Positions 33,970 to 45,613 of a DNA stretch of 64,000 nt are shown in pieces. The stretch comes from Mycogone perniciosa (Eukaryota; Ascomycota; Sordariomycetes; Hypocreales; Hypocreaceae). The stretch spans positions 37,439 to 101,438 of the forward strand of contig JAOALB010000083.1 of assembly GCA_025331125.1 (NCBI GenBank), written 5' to 3'. The notes under the pieces were generated by a model. It worked only from the letters and a program-made list of their open reading frames with translations, was not told the DNA's origin and searched no databases. Position 1 is the stretch's first letter, and each line of letters starts with the position of its first letter. A program made the position numbers and the translations under genes.

Positions 33970-35576
33970 TTACGGGGGAAATCGTCCATTGGTACTCCGA
34001 CTAGGCCGGCCCCTGTCATCAATGTCATCCGTCTTCTTGGAATCCGCGCCAGTGGCTCCAGTCCCAAAGTGGCCTTGGGTGTATGGGTGAACCCCATTGG
34101 TCTGAGAGGATGTATCGAAACGTCCAGTCTGCGTTGGTATCTCGGCGAGAGGCAGGAGAGGTGTTCCATGGCGAGACTGGGTCATCATGCGTACCTTGCG
34201 GTCTGCCTTGTTACTCTCGCTGGTCCGGTCATAAAGATACAGGCCCAAGAATGTTAGGGCAATGCCTACAGCCTGCACGGGCGTCGTTGGACTCCTGAAC
34301 CAGAGGATAGCCATGACTATGACAAAAACCCGCTTGATCAAGCTCGCGACCGAGTAGGTGACGGGAGAGACCATGGACAATAAGACAAATGCAAGAATAT
34401 TTTGGCCAAAATGGAAGATGCCATTGAAGATAAACTCCAATGTCAGACGACCGTGGTCCATTGAGTCGGGCTTCTCGCTCAGATCTACTGAGCCATCGTG
34501 TAGGAAATCCTTCACAAGTGTGATGCCTTCTGTCCAGAACCAGATGGGAACGGTCAAGGCAAAGGCCATGCCGGATGAATAACACAACAGGTTGAGTTTG
34601 TCTAATTTCTTGGACTGACCACCAGTGCCTTCCGCCTCAACCTTGGCCGCCTCATTGAACAGCTTTTTGGAGAAGATATTTTGGGTGACGAAGATGAGAG
34701 TTGCTAAAAGAGCTTGTATAACACCAACCAATTGACCCCCATAGTTCGACTTGCCTGAACAAGCCAACATGACTCCAAGAGTAAGCGGAATCAAGGATAG
34801 ATACGTTGCTTGGGGGTATCGGATATCGTAGATGAATCTGTAAGCCACGACCGTGAACAACGGCGAAAGACCCTTGATTGTATGAACAAGTGATACGGGG
34901 ATTTTGGCGGTCGCACTCGAGCTTAGAAGGTGGCCACCAATCTGAAAAGCAGCTAGGGGGAGCGTCGTCATGATAACCTCCCTAGTTGGCCGGCGGATAG
35001 GATGTCTCAATGCAGAGATCTTCGTTCGGAGAATCGGAAAAGTGCTGGCCAGCCAGGCGAAAAATATGCAGAGAGACGAAACAAAGGCAAACTGAACCAG
35101 TGTTAGGGTCGCAGGCATGTCGAAGGCGTTGAGGATCGACTTAGACGACGTGTTTGTTAATGCAGATGATGTATACCACATCACGCAGAGGATCTATCCA
35201 GTATGATGTCAGCTTTCTCAAGTCTGTTGACGCATACTGATAGAACGAAACATACAATAAGTTTGGGGGAGACTGGCGCTCGCAGCGCATCGGCAATTTC
35301 GTGAGCATTCTGGCTGATACTGCCATTCCTTGCACGAATCGTCCGAAATGCGTCGCCTAGGCTCTTTTGTCGGCTGTGGCCACGACTAGAAGAGGCCCAT
35401 GTGTTGCCATTAAGATAACCATTCCCCCTCTTTTGCCCCGGCGGCCAGCGCTCTGAAGGTGCTGCACTGCCATTGGAGTAGGGCGATGGCGATTTCAAAG
35501 GGCTTGGGTCGCGCGAACCGCCGTTACTCATTCGCGGTGAATCAACGAGATCTGGAAACTTTTCCATCGCAGACAA
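33970..35576 (-). CDS. Triose-phosphate-transporter family membrane protein (Sly41-like)
   Basis: Two exons, 35576-35256 and 35193-33970, with a 62-nt intron (GTATGT...ATAG, phase 0), give 514 residues. A 105-residue Ser/Pro-rich cytosolic N-terminus precedes about ten transmembrane helices (residues ~110-425). Typical TPT blocks are visible: TLVQFAFVSSL, LSSSATAKIPVSLVHTIKGL, TQNIFSKKLF and VSPVTYSVASLIKRVFVI. The C-terminus is polar. Closest known group is Sly41, whose overproduction bypasses Ypt1 loss in ER-Golgi transport; family members exchange phosphorylated sugars or nucleotide sugars, and the substrate here is unknown. The start may be the first Met or Met4 (MEKF). It is divergent from SF3B2. 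Confidence 0.88.
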
Positions 35577-36472
35577 TTGTAGTGCGATGGCCGTGATGAT
35601 AGACTACCAAGGCTGCGATCGATGATGGGGAGATGTCTTGCGGTTCGTGGGAGATATATATGTACGGAGTACTTCGTAGTGATACTGGACTTGGGGATGT
35701 CGTACGTGTTCGCTACGCCACCACCACCGCGATTAGGATTTGAGGATGTGGAAAAGACGAGAAACGAGCGACAAGCCGAGAAAAGGCAACAATAATTGAA
35801 TTGAATAGAGCAAATGGTCAATTATCGATGGAGGGCCATGGCGAGGAGGCTTGGAGCAACGACAGGAGCTGTCGATATAATACCACAGAGAGTTGTTGAT
35901 TCAGCATCAGCACTTCGGTCGCCCTTCTCAAAAAAAAGTTGCGCAACTGCTTGCAGATACCCAATAGCTACTTAGTGGACTGTGGCGTCAATGTGTGGCC
36001 ATTGCGTCGCGAACGAAGAGCGGCCAGCCGGTTCGAGTTTCTCCGTAAGATTTGCTAGTATTCTTGTACAGAGTACGAAGTACGGAGTACTCCGCTCCGT
36101 ACTACTCTGCTGGTAGGTGCTTGGCCGGAAGAAACATGTTACCCGGCATTTTGCCGACTGCCGCACCGATAACCATTGACGCGCTGTAGCGCTAGACCTA
36201 AGCAACCCAATTGCTTGAAGTCGTAGAAATATTATCAGGCAAAGAACTACGAGACGAAGATCGTCGAATTTATCAATTCCGCGCACGACACGCTGTCGCA
36301 GAACATCTACATACCAGATTCTTGATCGCTGCGGCATGGGAAGGGACCCGAAGCAATACGTTGTTGCTCTCGCGGGTCTCTACGCCGTCTTCCAGCTCCT
36401 GACACAGGTGGCGAACCCGGCCGCGTTCTCCAAACAGAACCCAAACGCGCTGTCGCCGGGTTCTAATTCACC
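35577..36472. other. Bidirectional promoter with palindromic elements
   Basis: 896 bases between divergent genes. It holds GTACGGAGTACTTCGTAG near 35,663 and the compound element at 36,066-36,106. Nothing else was recognised. Confidence 0.5.
36066..36106. repeat. Compound palindrome (GAGTACGAAGTACGGAGTAC and mirror)
   Basis: Tandem GTACAGAGTAC, GAAGTAC and GGAGTAC units face CTCCGTAC and CTACTCTG on the other side. It lies about 370 bases upstream of the SF3B2 start. Confidence 0.7.
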
Positions 36473-38347
36473 ATGGCGGCCCCAAAGATGACGAAGAATC
36501 AGATGAGGAGGGCGAAGAAGAAGGAGCAGAAGAAAGCCAAACCAGAGGTTCGTCTCCCTAGCACCTAGCCCCTGCTACAAGTGCCTTGTTTCTTTCTAAC
36601 TCCATCAAAGGATGAAGCACAACCAGAGGCTGCTGAGACGGCCGAGACGGCCGTCGAGAAAGCAGAGGAGTCATCCCAACCAGAAGACGACAACGGAGTA
36701 AAGAAACCACAAGAACCGAAGAAGGATTCTGCTGTTGTGGATGAGCTGACAGTGGACGACTTCTTTGATGATGATCCGACTCTCGCGATATATAAAGACA
36801 TTTTTACCAAGTTCGGCGCGTCTTTCGAAGGAGATAAACCCACAAAGGAAGTCAACCAGGAAATATTTTTCGGCGACAACGACGACATTCCAGATGAGGA
36901 GGAGGAGTCCGGCCAGCCAAAACTGTCCAAGAAGAAGCGCAAGCAACTGAACAAGCTATCTGTTGCCGAGCTCAAGGCCCTTGTTGGGATCCCCGAAGTG
37001 GTAGAGTGGCAAGATGTCTCCTCATCGGATCCGCGACTCTTGGTCCAGATTAAGGCACAGAGAAACGTTGTACCTGTTCCGTCCCACTGGTCTATGAAGA
37101 GAGAATATCTGTCCTCAAAGAGAGGAATTGAGAAGTCGGCGTTTCGACTACCGAAGTTCATTGCTGAAACCGGCATTTCGGAGATGCGAGATGCGGTATT
37201 GGAGAAGCAGGCAGAACAGACCCTGAAACAAAAGCAGCGCGAAAGAGTCGCGCCGAAGATGGGCAAGCTGGACATCGACTACCAGAGACTCTACGACGCC
37301 TTCTTCCGCTTCCAGACGAAGCCGGAGCTGACGAGATTTGGCGAAGTCTACTATGAGGGCAAAGAAAGCGAGGTGGATTACCAGCACTTCCGCCCTGGTG
37401 AGTTGACTGATATGACAAAAGAAGCCCTTGGCATGCCTGCAGGAGCACCACCGCCATGGCTCATAAACCAGCAACGCTTTGGTGCACCTCCTTCATACCC
37501 AACAATTAAGATTCCCGGCCTAAACGCGCCGCCTCCCGCCGGAGGGTCATGGGGCTTCCATCCTGGTGGTTGGGGCAAACCGCCCGTTGACGAGTTCAAC
37601 CGCCCCTTATATGGCGGTGATGTCTTCGGCCTCGCTAATCAGAACGTTGCTGTTACTCAGACACAGCCAGCGCAAGTCCCAATTCATACAGGCGAACCTG
37701 TGGAGCGCACCCTCTGGGGTGAGCTGCAGCCTCGCGAGGAGGAGTCAGAAGAAGAAGAGGAAGAAGAAGAGGATGAGGATGAGGAGGAAGACGAGGACAT
37801 CCCCGGCGGTACTGAGACTCCTAGCGGGCTTGAGACGCCAGGTGGCTATGCCAGCACTGTCCATCACGACTATGCAAACCAGGGAGTTGAGACATCTATT
37901 GCTGGTGAAATGGATCTCCGTAAGGAGCGACGCGGCTTTGACACTGAGGAATCTTCCGCTCCCCGCTCTGCCTATACTGTTGTCCCTGAGCGACAGGTCC
38001 GCGCCGAGGGCTTCTTCGGCAGTGACCGCGCATACGACATCAACGCCGCACAGCGCGCAGCAGGAGCCGGGTTGCCCGTGCTTGGTGCTGACGACGATTC
38101 CCGCAAGCGCAAGAAGCCTGGTGATGTGGACGTAGCCATTGACGTCGACTCACTCAACCAACACGGCGGCGTCAACAGGGATGAGTTGCGGAGCAGGTAC
38201 GACGCCGGCACAAAAGAAGAGGGTATCGGTGCCAAATGGGCCTACGATGACGATCTCAGTCAGATGATTGCAGAGGAGAGCCGGAAGCGACAGCGCACTG
38301 AAAAGGAACGCAGTGAGAAGAAGAAAGAGAGCAAGTATAGGTTTTAA
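36473..38347 (+). CDS. CUS1: Splicing factor 3b subunit 2 (SAP145/Cus1)
   Basis: Two exons, 36473-36547 and 36611-38347, with a 63-nt intron (donor GTTCGT), give 603 residues. Exon 1 encodes a basic start (MAAPKMTKNQMRRAKKKEQ). Residues ~137-265 form the DUF382 region (VAELKALVGIPEVVEWQD; VPVPSHWSMKREYLSSKRG), followed by the PSP domain (~270-325; PGELTDMTKEALGM, PPPWLINQQRFG). A long acidic tract (residues ~400-420) and a basic C-terminus follow. SF3B2 is part of the U2 snRNP SF3b complex, binds SF3B4 and pre-mRNA near the branch site, and is essential. Family identification is firm. Confidence 0.95.
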
Positions 38348-39109
38348 TAGGCTGGAGGGTTTAAGGAGGGAGAGGAAATAGGGTCTCGGGGGGATAGTGT
38401 GATATACCCCAGGGACTGTGTAACATGAACGAAGTGAGACGTGAGGGACTGAGCGTGATCACGGGTGATGGAAAAGGATGCACTGCACACCTTGGTTTGG
38501 CGTTTGTATGAGTCGAGAGATAATTACTACTTTGACCGGATTTCAACGGCTGAACCCGAAAATAAACAATGAGGTTTTAGATACCAATCCATCACGCACC
38601 AGCACTTGAGAGGCTCCACGTCCTGTCGTGAATATGCTTTTAATTTCATCATCATGGAACGAGATGCCACATCCCCAAAATCAAGATGCGATCTCGAGAA
38701 AGAAAAATCAGCCATCTAAAACTAAAAGACCATGCATGTACAACAATAAACGGAGCCTAAAAGCTCACACCCTGGCGACTCTTCTCCATCCCATATTTCG
38801 TTTCTCCCTTCCATAAAGCGCCGAGATATTTTTGTTAAGTTATACAAATACAGTAGCCGCCTTCATCTCACCATCCGAATCGTGTATTTATGCGCCGTTT
38901 ACCGGGCAGCTTTTCTCTGGACACACCTTTGATAGATTTTCTGTATACCCGTCTTCCTATTACGGCGCACAGCTTGCCCAAGGAAACCATCAAGGCTGGG
39001 ATTATTATGGCCTTTCGCGCTTCAACGTAGTCTGCGCAGTGGTGACTGAGCTTGTAGAAAGAAGAGTTGATTCCGGACTTGGTTGTGCTGTGGGCGATTC
39101 GCCTACCCT
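38348..39109. other. Convergent spacer, nothing recognised
   Basis: 762 bases between the SF3B2 stop and the SUZ12-like stop. ORFs are short and unconvincing. It probably holds two 3' UTRs. Confidence 0.45.
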
Positions 39110-41390
39110 CTAGACAGGTCTTTCTAACCCGCTGCAGGTGTTACACAGCCACTCACGTCTACTGACTGGCGTAATGGCGTCTTTCTCTATGCAGTTGGAG
39201 TGATAGAGTCGATGTGAACAGTCCTAGAAAAGTCAAGTTGTCAGTGGAAAATCAAACAAAAGAAACCAGCTGGGTAGTAATGTGAATAAGTACCTTGTTA
39301 AAGCAAACCAGCATCCTTGGCCCAAGAACAGGGAGCTGGCAAATAGTACAACCATTGGCACCTTTGCGGATTTGGGCTGCCCTTGGAGATTGCTTCGTCC
39401 CCAGTTCCGTCGGCTTGGTGCTGCTTTGCGAATCATCGACCTTCGGTTGCGACTGCACCCTTGCCTCATTAATGTAAGAGAATGCACCCTGCATGGTGTT
39501 TTCATCCAGCAAGTCGCGGATCAGGAGAACACTGGTATGCTTTCCAAATTCCATCATGCGCTGGTCAGCAGCGACAAGCCACGATGCTTTTTGTCGAACA
39601 AATTCCAACCAAGCCCGCGGAAAGTAGGCAGCAGAGGTGAGGTTCTGGCGTAATATGTATCCGTCCCATTCCCAGATATACTCCCTTTCTGCAGGCGTTA
39701 CGTCGGAGAAGTCGCCAATAGCCTCCCGATGTTTCTGAATCAGCCATGTGCTGTCTGGGATTGGCTTTGGTACCTCCTCCCCAGGGATCAGTCGCGCCCT
39801 GCTTATGGGGTCGAAGAGAGGCTGAGGAATATTCGGTACCAATACCTTACTCTTGGGCCGTCCGATGCGACGCTGTATCGGGCGTTGCGTAGCGGCTGGG
39901 GACTGGGAAGGTAGTCTTTCATATTTAGTTTTGTCTTTGGAAAATGTGAACACATCATCGATGGTGTCGGATCCAAGACGAGAAGTGACCCACGATTGAT
40001 CCCCTGCGATGAATGTTTGAAGGTTGAAAGTCTTGATGGGCTGGTTGAGCTCGTAATTTTTCGAAGGAGACGATACCGATTCGCGACGGCTAGTGACACG
40101 AAACTGCGGTCCTTGACTCGTCGTTTCGAGCATATACTCGTACGCAGGGTGGAACGTTTGCAAGTGAAGTTGCAGTTGCGGCATCGTCTGGTGGTAAGCC
40201 CCGCAAGTTATGCAACGATAATAGTCCAAGCAGATGGGCTGATCAGATGGTAAGAGGTAGTTGACGCGACCTTCGCTGGTTGCTGTAGGGTTGCCTCGAG
40301 CGCGACGTTTCCTTTCTCGTCCCTGAGCCTGGTCACTCAGGACTTTCAGGTTGTAGACCTTGTTCTTCTCCCGAGTCCTCAAAGACCGTGAAGGGGTCTG
40401 TGCTCCTTCTGCAACCTCATCCTCGAGCTCAAGGGACGATTCATCTACATGGCCATTCGTGCCCGTAATCCCATTGATCCCCCCGTCCAAAGACGGAGCA
40501 AATGGGTCATCTGAGATGAAGGGGTCCGTGCCAGGATCAATGGCATTGATGCAAGGCATCGAGCCCTTTTCCAAACGCCTCAGTGCCTTGAACCCAGAAG
40601 TCCAACGGAGATCGATATCCATGAGATAGTCGGTCTGGTGTACAGGCTTATGGGAAGGGTATCCAGCCGAGAGGGAAACCTGACTCTTAAGCCTACCAAA
40701 GATTTGGTTAAAACGACTTGACAAGACGCAAGTTCGACCCAGGGTGCTAGTACAAGCCGGGGAAACACCGAAATCATTCGAATCAAGTGGAGGCCAATGT
40801 CCATCGTGAGCCGCTTCCAGCTCGACCGCGAGTTCATAGGAGTCGGCCAAATCGAATTTGCTGTCATCACCTCTGTTAACGAGGATGCTTTCTTCGGGGA
40901 TATAGAATGGCCGGGGCAAATCAACCCGGGCGATGCGGTTGGGGCCCACGGGATTCTTAAACGTGGTTAAGTCACAGACTTGGCTCTGACAGTGAAGAAC
41001 ACGAGGGTAACCGGAGCCGAGTTCAGAAATAGTGACTCTGCAGCTGGCCGTGGTCTTCATCACATCGCGCGGAGCAGTTTGGGTTTGGTAGGACCTGACT
41101 TTTTTGGAGTCTTTATGGGAGACTCTGAGAACTTCAATGGCCAGCGCGGAGCGGGGGTCAGAGGTGCGCGGAGAGGCAATGAGGTGGTCGACCTCGAACG
41201 GGTCAGGCGAGGAGAGCCGCCGTCTCTTGTGAGGAGGAGCGCCATCGTCGTTGACGTGGTGTGATCCCTTGTGCCCCGGTGAAGACACTATATTGCCCAT
41301 AGCTGCAGAGTCTTGCCAGGCTCTGACGCCTTTGATCCAATTGCGATGAAGAAAGGGGGCTCTGCGCTGACACCTGGTTTTCACCGTCAT
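39110..41390 (-). CDS. suz12: SUZ12-like VEFS-box Polycomb protein with a C-terminal PHD-like finger
   Basis: Two exons, 41390-39294 and 39223-39110, with a 70-nt intron (GTACTT...CTAG, phase 0), give 736 residues. A C2H2 finger (CITCGAYHQ...HLQTFH) lies at about residues 387-412. The VEFS box (~550-640) contains VTPAEREYIWEWDGYI, FPRAWLEFVRQK and DENTMQGAF. The last exon completes a Cys/His cluster: CTIC, CFNKDC, H..C and CNTC, i.e. a C4HC3 PHD-like finger at ~680-730. SUZ12 is a core subunit of PRC2, which methylates histone H3 Lys27 and silences genes, including metabolite clusters in Fusarium. The start may instead be Met31 at 41300 (MGNIVSSPG). It is divergent from the F-box/LRR gene. 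Confidence 0.85.
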
Positions 41391-42677
41391 GGCGGGATAA
41401 GGCCGGTCATGAGAGGGTACGGTGTATGAGACGGCAGGTGGTCCAGAGGGCTGATGAAGGATAAATATGATGATAAATCTGTCCCTGTGTCATGAGTTTG
41501 CGCGACTCATGATCGTGACGGCAACTCCGGAGAATGCCCGTGTCATAAAACTTGCTGCTGCCGCTGCTGTTGGTGCTGCCGCTGCTGAGGGTGAGAATAA
41601 ACACGAGATCTGTTGGCACTACCACAACGGGCGATGGCCACTCGCGGGCATGAACCAGAGAGCGCAGAGAAAAAGAAAGGAAAAGAAAAGTCAGAACAAC
41701 GGACACTACTCGTAATTCCTCAGAACTGAGAGAGGAACGAAGAGGTGAGAAGTGAGGTAAAAGGCCGGACAGCGCGACGGGGGACCCGTCAGAACAAAGC
41801 AGACGCGTGTGGATGCGAATCCAAAAGTGACGAGGCAAACAGGGAGTTAGAAAGTCGGATTGAGCCCCAGAAAAGGTTCTAGCGCTGGAGCCACTGAGCT
41901 TAGCAGCAGGCTATTTTGGGGCCCACCTTTTGTGCATGAACAAACACACCCAAACGATCGGATACAAGCATGCAACAATATCCGCGTATGCGGAGACGCC
42001 ATCCACGATAAGGTAATTGTGTTTCTAAAGAAGATGAGTCCGTGAAGTGATATGGGAGGAATTGCGGCTTCTATTCACCATTCAGGCAATATAAATCTCT
42101 ACAGATGTATCTTGGTGCGTATGAATGTGCAGAAGTACGGAGTATCTAGGGTCTGTATTGATTAGTATTGATACTGCTTCGTACTCGGCCCCAAATATGC
42201 AGTTAAAAGAACATGCACAACATTGTGAATCACCACCCTAATGCCACTATAGGACACTAACGCAAGGCTGAGAGGTACGGTACTGCTCCAAGTACGGAGT
42301 ACCTCCGCAGACCAGACTTGCAAGAGCCCCGCTGAGCGTCATACTCGTAAGTTCCTGATATAGCAATCGCTCACCTTTGACCTCCCACCTCTATCAATAT
42401 TATTCCCCTTGTTCTTTGTTGCAGTCCAGCACAGGACGCGATCTTTGCCTGCTTGATGCGTCCAAGATCATTCGAGCACGGCGCGCCTTGCTGCACACTC
42501 TGTGGTCCCTCAAGTGCCTTTTGTTGTGTCTTGCGTCTACCAAATTAGCTTTGGTGGCCAACAAAGGCTTGGACAGTCCCGTCAAAACCGCCTCAAATCT
42601 GTGTGATTTCCACAAGTGTACCTCATACTATCATACCTGCCACTGACAGTCATATTTTTGATAGGCGCTGTGCTACA
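41391..42677. other. Promoter region between SUZ12-like and F-box/LRR genes
   Basis: About 1.3 kb. It holds GTACGGAGTA elements near 42,135 and 42,292 and a GCT/GCC-type run near 41,558-41,590. No convincing gene. The segment 42,603-42,677 is open in the frame of the next gene but looks like 5' UTR or intron. Confidence 0.5.
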
Positions 42678-44864
42678 ATGGCCTTGACGCGAAGTGCTGG
42701 TCGTGCCCCGGCTGCGGTCCCTGGCCGCCGTCGAAACCCGAGTCGTCGATCCTGTGCTTCATTTTCTCGTGCAAACGATCTTTCTGATGACTCGACACTT
42801 TCTGATGATGACGTGGACTCTCCATCCACGATAATTGACCAGAGCGACTCGGATTCTGGCGGCTCGCCGCAATATCCCCCCCAGAGAAACTCTCGCAGCG
42901 CTTCCGACCGGCCCGGTCAACATCACCCTCTCCGCAGGAGTACAAGACAAGCTGCTGGGCGCAGCCAAAGTGCTGAAAACCCTCGTTCCAAGGCCTCTTC
43001 CACCAAAAATCCACGTCAAGCGACCAGAAAGAGCAATGGCAAAGGCCCACGCCCCCGCAGCACCTCATCGGCCCCTCCAAACAAGCTGCATGAGGCCGCT
43101 CTTCAAGAGGACGACCAAAAACGTTGGGAAAACATTCACAATTGGCAAGATCCTCGGATTCCCTATGACTTCTGGGTCAATGTCTTTCTGTATGCCGGGA
43201 GCGAAAGCAGCGCGGACTTCATGGCAACCAACTGGCTCGTACATGCCGCCACAACGTGCAAGATTTTTACTGAGCCAGCGCTGACGGCAATATACCGTTG
43301 CCCAGTAGTCAGATATCCGTCAAAGGCAAAGCGACTCGCTGCGTTGCTCGAGCGCGACCCTACAGGGACTCTCTTCAATTACCGGTCCAAAGTCGAATTT
43401 CTTCATATTGACATCCATGTTGTGCCCCAGGCTATTCTCTTCCAAATAATCCAACCATTATCTCGCCTCAAGGAACTGGTCTTCTTCACCTCTATGGACC
43501 AGCCACCCTACAGGAAGCTCGATGCCAATATACGATGGCATTACCCTGAAGATGTTTTTCGTGCCTTGGCCCCAACTCCCACCTACCCGGATACTGTCGT
43601 AGAGAAGCCGTTTCCCACCTATCTTAAGAGTTGGGAATGGAGTGGAAGGTTGATTGGTGGATATGTTGCAAGCATTGATGATATTGCTCGTATCCACCAG
43701 ACGCCATCATTCTCCCACCTCACCCGACTGAGCTTCACAAATTTCCAGGTCCCGTCTTTGCGAAACTTACAAATGTTGCCTGATAACGACGAGAGCGAAA
43801 TGAAAAGCTATCATGAAGATGGTACTGTCATCAAAGCCGTTGGACATGCTATTGCGCAACTGAAACACCTGAAACATCTTGTGTTCGAATCATCGACCGT
43901 CATGAATGACCGGTTGCTTCCTCTCTTGCCCAAAAATCTTCTCCATCTCGAACTGATCAACTGTTGGGAAATCAAGTCTGAAGACCTCACGGCGTTCCTT
44001 CGTACTCATGGTAGCAACCTGCGTACTCTCACCCTGTTGCACAACCAGTCTCTGAATCTCGCATTTCTGACAGGCCTGGCTGATACATGCCCCGGCCTTC
44101 GAGAACTGCACATGAACTTGTCCTATTACCGACACCATGATTCTATCAATGATGCGGACCCAATGTACGATTTTGCCCTTCTCCCAGATCAAGTGCCTAA
44201 TTGGCCGCCTAGTCTCCGTGTACTCGACATTGAACACATTCGGAACTGGTCAGTGGAAGCCGCGGAAATGTTTCTCCAATCTCTTATCGATAATGGACAC
44301 AACTTGCCTGACCTACGTCATCTTGCTATCAAGACAATGCTTGACATACCATGGCAAGCCCGTGCCAATCTGCGAAAGCAATGGGGATACAAGATGGAAC
44401 GTGTTTTCCTTTGCCCGGCTGTGTCACTGAGGACCGACACAATCCTTCAGCAACCCAACAGTGATGGTGAGGCTCCTGCGTCTCGTAAAAGAAAGCGAGG
44501 CACATCGTCGCCACCATCACGCCGAAGCGGTAGACTTGACTCGATCCGCCATAAGCGTGGAAGGCCTCTATATCGTGAGCCAGAGACCGATGAAGATGAG
44601 TTTGACGCCTCGGAGGCTTCTGGTGGTGATGGTGACGACATGAGTGTTGACAGCAAAAATTCCGAATCTGGTGATCAAACTAACAAGGCCGAACCAGCCA
44701 TCCAGGGGCTCTGCAAGACAGTCAGCGTTATCTTTGACAATCAGAAAGTCAGGGAGTGGCAGTATAGTATGGAAGATTTCCTAGCTGATGACGACGGCGA
44801 GGATTCAGAAGAGGAGTGGAATGGTGATGATGACGATGACGACACCATTGTCATCTTCCGCTGA
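42678..44864 (+). CDS. F-box/leucine-rich-repeat-like protein
   Basis: A single-exon frame of 728 residues from the ATG at 42678 (context CTACAATGG); the frame is open further upstream but that part lacks protein character. The N-terminal 150 residues are disordered and rich in Ser/Arg/Asp. An F-box-like segment (IPYDFWVNVFLYA...ATTCKIFTEPALTAIYR) lies at ~165-210. Irregular leucine-rich repeats follow to ~600 (LKHLVFES; LLHLELINCWEI; LRTLTLLHNQSL). A basic stretch precedes a highly acidic C-terminus. Such proteins usually act as SCF ubiquitin-ligase substrate receptors; the acidic and basic tails suggest a nuclear role. No specific ortholog is recognised. Confidence 0.75.
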   Translation: MALTRSAGRAPAAVPGRRRNPSRRSCASFSRANDLSDDSTLSDDDVDSPSTIIDQSDSDSGGSPQYPPQRNSRSASDRPGQHHPLRRSTRQAAGRSQSAENPRSKASSTKNPRQATRKSNGKGPRPRSTSSAPPNKLHEAALQEDDQKRWENIHNWQDPRIPYDFWVNVFLYAGSESSADFMATNWLVHAATTCKIFTEPALTAIYRCPVVRYPSKAKRLAALLERDPTGTLFNYRSKVEFLHIDIHVVPQAILFQIIQPLSRLKELVFFTSMDQPPYRKLDANIRWHYPEDVFRALAPTPTYPDTVVEKPFPTYLKSWEWSGRLIGGYVASIDDIARIHQTPSFSHLTRLSFTNFQVPSLRNLQMLPDNDESEMKSYHEDGTVIKAVGHAIAQLKHLKHLVFESSTVMNDRLLPLLPKNLLHLELINCWEIKSEDLTAFLRTHGSNLRTLTLLHNQSLNLAFLTGLADTCPGLRELHMNLSYYRHHDSINDADPMYDFALLPDQVPNWPPSLRVLDIEHIRNWSVEAAEMFLQSLIDNGHNLPDLRHLAIKTMLDIPWQARANLRKQWGYKMERVFLCPAVSLRTDTILQQPNSDGEAPASRKRKRGTSSPPSRRSGRLDSIRHKRGRPLYREPETDEDEFDASEASGGDGDDMSVDSKNSESGDQTNKAEPAIQGLCKTVSVIFDNQKVREWQYSMEDFLADDDGEDSEEEWNGDDDDDDTIVIFR

Positions 44865-45613
44865 CATTCAACACTCAACCCCTGCTTTTTTTTTAACTTC
44901 ACTGCTTGATGGTAGCTCACCTTGTCTTTATCTACGAATCCCCCACCAAACGCCGACATAACGACTTGCAAATTTTCCATTATTTCTTTTTAATTTCCTC
45001 ACGCATGTTATGCATGCATGCACACCTCTTGGTTTCACAGCTCCTTCTCGTCTCTTTTGGCCTTGACGGTTTCCCCTATCTATTTTACTTATTGGTCCAT
45101 TTTTAACCCTCGACGTGGGAAACAAAAAGAGGAAACATACATTTTGGGATCGATACAAGGGAGGTTTTGGGATTATAGATCGGCCCCAACTGGTATGAGC
45201 TCACGCTCATGTGCTCCATGATTATTAGCAAGACGAGATAACAATGATGTACTTATGAAAGCTATGAACATTATCGGCAAAGGGAGAAAATCAAATTTGA
45301 CTCTTCACCACAAATTTATTCATTGACCCGAAGAAACTTTCCTTGGTGACCCAACACCTGACCGGAACTTATGAGGCAATCACTCATGTGTCAAATTATA
45401 TCTTGCTATTCAGCATGCTGCATTAATAGTGACTAGCTAATACCACAAGCCAGTAGGAGGTATAATTATTATGGGCACAAGCCAAATTCAGGGCTACCCT
45501 AATCTATGTAGGTCGTTCGTTCCCTGTGCTCATACCTATCCAGCCTGGTTCCACGACACGGTCTCAGACATTTTTCAGCACAAAGGTCCTTTAACTTCTC
45601 GACTTGGCAGAAA
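44865..45613. other. Convergent spacer, nothing recognised
   Basis: 749 bases of 3' flanking sequence for two convergent genes, with T-rich stretches after the F-box/LRR stop. No gene or repeat was seen. Confidence 0.5.

Noticed and set aside
36565..37275. 236-codon antisense ORF opposite SF3B2
   Set aside because: Ser/Phe-rich composition typical of an antisense shadow; the plus strand has clear DUF382 motifs.
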